Below are positions 6,021-8,506 of a DNA stretch of 8,506 nt, in pieces (positions within the stretch are counted from its first letter, which is position 1; each line of letters opens with the position of its first letter). Source of the DNA: Clostridiales bacterium UBA4696 (GTDB lineage: Bacteria; Bacillota; Clostridia; Oscillospirales; Oscillospiraceae). The stretch covers positions 1 through 8,506 of the forward strand of contig DHKK01000079.1 of assembly GCA_002404795.1 (NCBI GenBank), given 5' to 3'. The translations under genes were made by a program, and so were the position numbers. The notes below the pieces were generated by a model that saw only the letters and a program-made list of their open reading frames with translations, was not told the origin of the DNA and did no database searches.

Positions 6021-6049
6021 ATATTAAAACATTTGTTCTAATTTTTCAA
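6021..6049 (-). promoter_or_regulatory. Leftward promoter for the convergent small gene
   Basis: Read on the minus strand: TTGAAA (6049-6044), a 17-base spacer and TAATAT (6026-6021), in a locally AT-rich patch. The start point would be near 6014, giving a leader of about 58 nt to the ATG at 5956. Confidence 0.55.
6027..6038 (-). promoter_or_regulatory. LexA (SOS) box candidate
   Basis: The minus strand reads GAACAAATGTTT, which fits the core GAAC-RNRY-GTTY of the Gram-positive LexA/DinR box. It fills most of the promoter spacer, where bound LexA would block RNA polymerase. The outermost bases of the classical consensus (C before, G after) are not matched, so it is a good but not perfect site. 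Confidence 0.45.
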
Positions 6050-6121
6050 GATGGCAGAACAACCAAACTATGGCCAAATTTTTTGTCATTTTCTGCCGCC
6101 TCCCGCCGCCCGGATTCCTCC

Positions 6122-6150
6122 TTGACGCACCGCACATTCGGTGCTAAAAT
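6122..6150 (+). promoter_or_regulatory. Promoter of the tRNA-Leu region
   Basis: TTGACG (6122-6127), a 17-base spacer and TAAAAT (6145-6150). The start is expected near 6157, four bases before the tRNA-like 5' end at 6161. The intact tRNA-Leu has no obvious promoter directly before it, so this one may serve both. Confidence 0.7.
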
Positions 6151-6160
6151 ATCCCTACCC

Positions 6161-6200
6161 GCCGGTGTGGTGGAATGGCAGACACAAGGGACTTAAAATC
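6161..6200 (+). pseudogene. Truncated tRNA-Leu(UAA): 5' half only
   Basis: The sequence begins like a tRNA-Leu: acceptor 5' strand GCCGGTG, a D arm (GTGG ... GGCAGAC) and an anticodon arm with CTTAAAA, anticodon TAA. After AATCC it departs from a tRNA. There is no T arm, and no CACCGGC acceptor 3' strand follows. The D loop is also one base shorter than in the intact tRNA-Leu at 6332. A strong promoter still precedes it. It shares GACTTAAAATC with the intact gene. It is either a broken gene or part of a structured RNA (next entry). Confidence 0.7.
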
Positions 6201-6235
6201 CGGTGGGTCTGTTTCCCCGCCGAATCTTAAGTCCC
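6188..6235 (+). repeat. Long inverted repeat made from the tRNA-Leu anticodon arm
   Basis: Arms 6188-6207 and 6216-6235 pair over 20 positions with two A/C mismatches and one G-U, leaving an 8-nt loop. The left arm begins with GGGACTTAA, the anticodon-stem and loop sequence of the truncated tRNA; the right arm ends with TTAAGTCCC. No U tract follows, so it is not a standard terminator. Confidence 0.7.
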
Positions 6236-6331
6236 CAGTAAAATCAAGCGTTTTCAGTTTTCAATGGCCGGAGCAAGCCGGAATTTCTCTCCTGTTTTCT
6301 CTCCGTCCGCCGCATCTCCTTTTTTGAATAT

Positions 6332-6420
6332 GCCGCTGTGTTGGAATCGGTAGACAAAGCAGACTTAAAATCTGCCAGAATTTTACTTCTGTACGGGTTC
6401 GAGTCCCGTCAGCGGCACCA
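6332..6420 (+). tRNA. tRNA-Leu (anticodon UAA)
   Basis: A complete cloverleaf of 89 nt including encoded CCA. Acceptor stem GCCGCTG (6332-6338) pairs with CAGCGGC (6410-6416). The anticodon stem GCAGA/TCTGC (6359-6363, 6371-6375) holds loop CTTAAAA with anticodon TAA at 6366-6368. A long variable arm (CAGAA/TTCTG) marks the class II tRNA. The T arm is ACGGG-TTCGAGT-CCCGT (6393-6409). The discriminator is A6417. It reads UUA and (by wobble) UUG codons. Its 3' end faces an integrase gene about 280 bp away, the usual layout when an element has integrated into a tRNA gene and restored its 3' end. Confidence 0.95.
6393..6420 (+). other. Probable attachment site (tRNA-Leu 3' end)
   Basis: Tyrosine integrases often recombine in the T arm and acceptor end of tRNA genes, leaving an intact tRNA beside the int gene. 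The base composition also changes after the tRNA. The other att copy is not in this window, so the core cannot be delimited. Confidence 0.45.
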
Positions 6421-6429
6421 CTCAGAAAT

Positions 6430-6483
6430 GACCTTTGGATGTCAGATGACCGCGCAAGCGCGTCCATCTCGACAGCAAAGGTC
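6430..6483. repeat. Long imperfect stem-loop 1 after the tRNA
   Basis: Nested pairing: GACCTTTG/CAAAGGTC (6430-6437, 6476-6483), TGTC/GACA (6440-6443, 6471-6474), AGATG/CATCT (6444-6448, 6465-6469) and CGCGC/GCGCG (6451-6455, 6458-6462), with small internal loops between them. It is the first of five stem-loops before the integrase gene. Confidence 0.65.
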
Positions 6484-6493
6484 TATCTTCGTT

Positions 6494-6528
6494 CATCCCC
6501 GTGACCGCTTCGCTGGGTCACGGGGATG
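6494..6528. repeat. Perfect 13-bp stem-loop 2
   Basis: CATCCCCGTGACC (6494-6506) pairs perfectly with GGTCACGGGGATG (6516-6528) around a 9-nt loop GCTTCGCTG. No T tract follows, so it is not a classical terminator. Confidence 0.75.
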
Positions 6529-6558
6529 TGCCCTAAACTTGACAGTTTGATTCACGCC

Positions 6559-6585
6559 GACTTTTTATGCTTCGCATGAAAAGTC
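6559..6585 (+). repeat. 12-bp stem-loop 3 with TTC loop
   Basis: GACTTTTTATGC (6559-6570) pairs with GCATGAAAAGTC (6574-6585). The single irregular pair is G-U if the plus strand is transcribed, but A/C on the other strand. Confidence 0.65.
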
Positions 6586-6615
6586 ATCTCTCACCTGCGC
6601 AGTCGCTCCTCCTCT

Positions 6616-6657
6616 CAAAATCGTAACCGCTAACGCTGGGTTACGATTTTGCTTTTT
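6616..6657 (+). terminator. Stem-loop 4, possible intrinsic terminator
   Basis: A perfect 13-bp stem, CAAAATCGTAACC (6616-6628) with GGTTACGATTTTG (6639-6651), loop GCTAACGCTG, then a TTTTT run (6653-6657) on the plus strand. It could end rightward transcripts from the tRNA region. Read leftward it could also slow transcripts leaving the integrase gene, though that side lacks a clean U tract. Its upper stem and loop resemble those of stem-loop 2. Confidence 0.5.
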
Positions 6658-6679
6658 GAAGCACGTCCGAGCAATAACC

Positions 6680-6696
6680 TTGTCGCTTCGCGATGG
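6680..6696 (+). repeat. Stem-loop 5 beside the integrase stop
   Basis: TTGTCGC (6680-6686), loop TTC, GCGATGG (6690-6696). All seven pairs form in plus-strand RNA only if three G-U wobbles are allowed; on the minus strand these would be A/C mismatches. Confidence 0.4.
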
Positions 6697-6699
6697 CTT

Positions 6700-7872
6700 T
6701 TACGCGCTTTCGAGTGCTGATGAAAGATCGAGCAGATTTTCCATAACTGTACCTACGCTGACCTTGGATTCAGAGTCAAGGTGTGCGTAGAGATTCGCTG
6801 TCGTGTTATATGTGCTGTGACCGAGCCATGCCTGGATATCTTTCATTCCAACACCCTGCTTCAGAAGCATACTGGCGCAGCTATGACGAAGTTCGTGAAA
6901 AGTGATCTTTCGGAATCCGGCTTTCTTCAGGTATTTACGAAAATGATCTGTTATGAAGTCCGGCGTATAGGGAATGCCAAGCTGATTGACATATACATAC
7001 TCACTTTCGTGATAACAGTTTCCGCAGAGTTTCCTGTTGGTCTCCTGCTGCTCTTTCATCTGAAGCAATATCTTTTTGAATTGCGGCATTAAGGGAAGAC
7101 TTCTGCAACTGGATTTATTCTTTGCCCGATCCTTTGCAATGATTTTCCGCTCTCCGTCTACAATCGCCTGCGTCACAGTATGCTCGATCGTTATCCGGTT
7201 GCTTTTGAAATCAATAGCCCTCCAACGAAGGCCGGCGATCTCACTCCGCCGGAGTCCATAATATGCAGCCATCATAACCGGAAATTCAATCGTATCCCCG
7301 TGCACTGCTGCAATCAGTTTCTCTGCTTCTTCCGCGCTATAGAAATTCGCGTTATGCTGTATCGGCTTTGGTTTCTTGACCCTATTCATGGGATTTACAC
7401 GAATGAAATCCATTTTCAGCGCATATTTGAATGCGCTCGTCAAATTCGCGTGGTAATGGATCACGGTATTATTGCTGACATGCAAAGCCGTCTGGCAATA
7501 TGTATAGAATTCCTGAATCTGAACAGCTTTTATTTCGCCAAGCGTAATACCGCTTTGTTTGAAAAACGGCGTAATTCTCTTTTCGATATTGCTTTTGTAT
7601 CCGGCGTAAGTGTTTTCCTCCAGATTTGGTCTTACAATTTCCAGCCAATAGCCCATATACTCCGCAAACGGCATTTGGGCTTTATCGTTCACAACCGGCG
7701 AGAGATATTTCGTTCGTGTTTCCTCCAGCATGGCTTCCGCCCGGCGTTTGTTTCCTTTTACCGCCAAACCGGTCCCGATCCACTTCGTCTTGCGTTCTCC
7801 TTGCTCATTCCTGAGTTCGAGAACCATATAGTATTTCTCATTCTTAATTTGCAGATGTCCTGCTACCATCAT
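6700..7872 (-). CDS. int: Tyrosine integrase of an integrative element
   Basis: A 390-residue site-specific recombinase of the Tn916/phage type. Domains in order: an N-terminal arm-binding, AP2-like segment (about 4-60, with YYMVLELRN ... KWIGTGL), a core-binding helical domain (about 66-165, PFAEYMGYWLEI ... NTYAGYKSNIEKRI) and the catalytic domain. Catalytic residues counted from the ATG at 7872 are Arg208 (YYGLRRSEIAGL), His326 and Arg329 (HELRH), His352 (WLGHS) and nucleophile Tyr362 (NLYAH). All are present. A TTG at 7908 would add 12 residues, but AAGGAG (7878-7883) sits five bases before 7872, so I prefer that start. The stop is about 280 bp from the tRNA-Leu 3' end, its likely target. 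It cuts and joins element and chromosome DNA, with the neighbouring Xis-like protein setting direction. It is clearly less GC-rich than the prophage genes to the left. Confidence 0.92.
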   Translation of the reverse strand: MMVAGHLQIKNEKYYMVLELRNEQGERKTKWIGTGLAVKGNKRRAEAMLEETRTKYLSPVVNDKAQMPFAEYMGYWLEIVRPNLEENTYAGYKSNIEKRITPFFKQSGITLGEIKAVQIQEFYTYCQTALHVSNNTVIHYHANLTSAFKYALKMDFIRVNPMNRVKKPKPIQHNANFYSAEEAEKLIAAVHGDTIEFPVMMAAYYGLRRSEIAGLRWRAIDFKSNRITIEHTVTQAIVDGERKIIAKDRAKNKSSCRSLPLMPQFKKILLQMKEQQETNRKLCGNCYHESEYVYVNQLGIPYTPDFITDHFRKYLKKAGFRKITFHELRHSCASMLLKQGVGMKDIQAWLGHSTYNTTANLYAHLDSESKVSVGTVMENLLDLSSALESA

Positions 7873-7877
7873 ATACT

Positions 7878-7883
7878 CTCCTT
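7878..7883 (-). promoter_or_regulatory. Ribosome binding site fixing the integrase start
   Basis: The minus strand reads AAGGAG five bases before the ATG at 7872, whereas the upstream TTG at 7908 has no such site. Confidence 0.6.
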
Positions 7884-7919
7884 TCGGTAGCGGTAAATTT
7901 TCTGCCAATGACTGACTTT

Positions 7920-7928
7920 ATTTTACCA
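7920..7928 (-). promoter_or_regulatory. Possible extended -10 promoter for int
   Basis: The minus strand reads TGGTAAAAT (7928-7920), an extended -10 element, in the 91-nt gap between xis and int. A weak TTGTGC -35 lies 17 bases upstream. It could give integrase expression independent of xis. Confidence 0.35.
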
Positions 7929-7963
7929 CTCCCATAAACTGAGCACAATGTTTTATTTGAGCG

Positions 7964-8173
7964 TCAAACATCTTTAGAATTCGTTCTTCGCCTGACGAAC
8001 GCAATCACACTTGCTTTGGGAATCAGAACCCCCCGACCGATTTTGAAAAACTCCACTTCGCCATCGTGCAGACATTGATAGACCGCTTTTACGCTGATAC
8101 CGCCCATCATTGTCTGAAATTGCTTCACATTCACCAAATCTGGATAATCCGCAAACAGATCCTGAGTTTTCAT
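7964..8173 (-). CDS. xis: Excisionase-like HTH protein
   Basis: A 69-residue protein with a MerR/excisionase-type winged helix: VKQFQTMMGG, then ISVKAVYQCLHDGEVEFFKIGRGVLIPKASVIAFV (about 26-60), the helix-turn-helix plus wing pattern of HTH_17/Xis proteins. A basic tail follows. In Gram-positive integrative elements such a protein lies directly upstream of int, bends the element ends and shifts the integrase toward excision. Here it precedes int by 91 nt on the same strand. ATG 8173 has a GGAAGG-type site close upstream. It could also be a transcription regulator of the same fold; position favours excisionase. Confidence 0.78.
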   Translation of the reverse strand: MKTQDLFADYPDLVNVKQFQTMMGGISVKAVYQCLHDGEVEFFKIGRGVLIPKASVIAFVRRRTNSKDV

Positions 8174-8212
8174 TCTGCCCTTCCTTTCTAATATCTTTAA
8201 TTATGTTAAAAT

Positions 8213-8506
8213 CTATAGTTTGAAAAAGGAATCGGCAAATGCGTACAGTTTTGCCAACTCATCCACTGCCTGCTGCCGGATTCTCTGTGCTGTCCGTACC
8301 GTCATGTGCATGGCTTTCGCAACGTCTGTCCATACATATGACTCAACGTAATATAGCTGAAGCACCCTGCGCTGGCGTTCATCCAGTAGTCCAATATAAT
8401 GCAGGAGCCGATCGTGTTCCCGCCATAGATCCATATATGCAGACGCAAGTTCGCTCAGCGTCTCGGCGTTCATCTTTTCAGCCGTTCGCTTATAGGAGAG
8501 TGCAAC
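8213..8506 (-). CDS. Sigma-70 region-4-like regulator (5' end probably outside window)
   Basis: The C-terminal half is a sigma region 4 type HTH: LLDERQRRVLQLYYVESYVWTDVAKAMHMTVRTAQRIRQQAVDELAKL. Small proteins of this kind (Tn916 Orf7-like, or ArpU-like in phages) control transfer or late genes of mobile elements. An internal ATG at 8473 gives 86 residues but has only a weak GAAAAG upstream. The frame stays open to the window edge (VALSYKRTAEKM...), and that extension reads like ordinary coding sequence, so I annotate it as partial. It lies 39 nt upstream of the xis-like gene on the same strand, probably in one operon or with a weak AT-rich promoter between them (8174-8212). It lacks sigma region 2 in what is visible, so it is unlikely to be a full sigma factor unless that lies outside. 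Confidence 0.72.
   Translation of the reverse strand, partial: VALSYKRTAEKMNAETLSELASAYMDLWREHDRLLHYIGLLDERQRRVLQLYYVESYVWTDVAKAMHMTVRTAQRIRQQAVDELAKLYAFADSFFKL

Noticed and set aside
5999..6196. 65-residue plus-strand frame ending in a GVVEWQTQGT-like peptide
   Set aside because: This peptide is the well-known artefact of translating a tRNA-Leu 5' end; the region is promoter plus tRNA fragment.
6284..6304. Direct repeat TTTCTCTCC twice, 12 bp apart, before tRNA-Leu
   Set aside because: Short, low-complexity pyrimidine stretch; only two copies and no flanking structure, so not CRISPR and not a convincing iteron.
6261..6467. Minus-strand frame with GAADGTRTRTE
   Set aside because: Classic artefact of translating the antisense strand of a tRNA (the T arm); it lies over tRNA-Leu 6332-6420.
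6338..6550. 70-residue plus-strand frame over tRNA-Leu and stem-loops
   Set aside because: Reads through the tRNA gene and stem-loops 1 and 2; no ribosome binding site.
6494..6651. Repeated stem-loops considered as a CRISPR array
   Set aside because: Units differ in outer stem, length and spacing; no constant repeat or spacer length and no cas genes nearby.
7180..7890. 236-residue plus-strand frame antisense to int
   Set aside because: The opposite strand has a full integrase with all catalytic residues; this frame shows no domain pattern or ribosome binding site.

Overview
The window looks like chromosome of a GC-rich, gut-type Clostridia bacterium (Oscillospiraceae/Ruminococcaceae-like; an inference from AGGAGG-type ribosome binding sites, the prophage protein families and a tRNA with an encoded CCA end). 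It carries parts of two different mobile elements, joined by a short stretch with tRNA-Leu sequences.

Left part (1 to about 5450, minus strand, very GC-rich): the packaging and capsid operon of a tailed-phage prophage, read leftward. In transcription order: two small Cys-rich, probably zinc-binding proteins, a small terminase-adjacent protein (TerS candidate), large terminase, portal, a Prp-type cysteine protease, a scaffold-like protein, and an N4-gp56-type major capsid protein cut by the window edge. The genes overlap by 4-8 nt or sit within about 15 nt of each other, so they look like one transcription unit.

Switch region (about 5330-6050): a near-consensus rightward promoter (5336-5364) feeds a small HTH repressor that starts at a TTG at 5509. 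A near-consensus leftward promoter (5449-5421) feeds the packaging operon. The two promoters face each other. A perfect 15-bp palindrome covers the rightward -10 box, and a possible intrinsic terminator lies in the leftward leader. The repressor has no LexA/S24 cleavage domain. A 63-codon gene converges on it and overlaps its 3' end; that gene has a good promoter whose spacer matches the Gram-positive LexA box. This suggests an SOS-controlled switch that does not need repressor cleavage. No early or replication genes lie between immunity and packaging, which is unusual.

Junction (6122-6420): a strong promoter runs into a tRNA-Leu gene truncated after its anticodon arm, where it continues into a long hairpin. 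An intact tRNA-Leu(UAA) follows at 6332-6420.

Right part (6421-8506, visibly AT-richer): the end of an integrative element, probably inserted at the 3' end of that tRNA-Leu. About 280 bp packed with stem-loops precede a tyrosine integrase, an excisionase-like HTH protein and a sigma-70 region-4-like regulator that runs off the window, all on the minus strand. Int-xis-sigma-like order is usual at the end of Gram-positive ICEs and some prophages.
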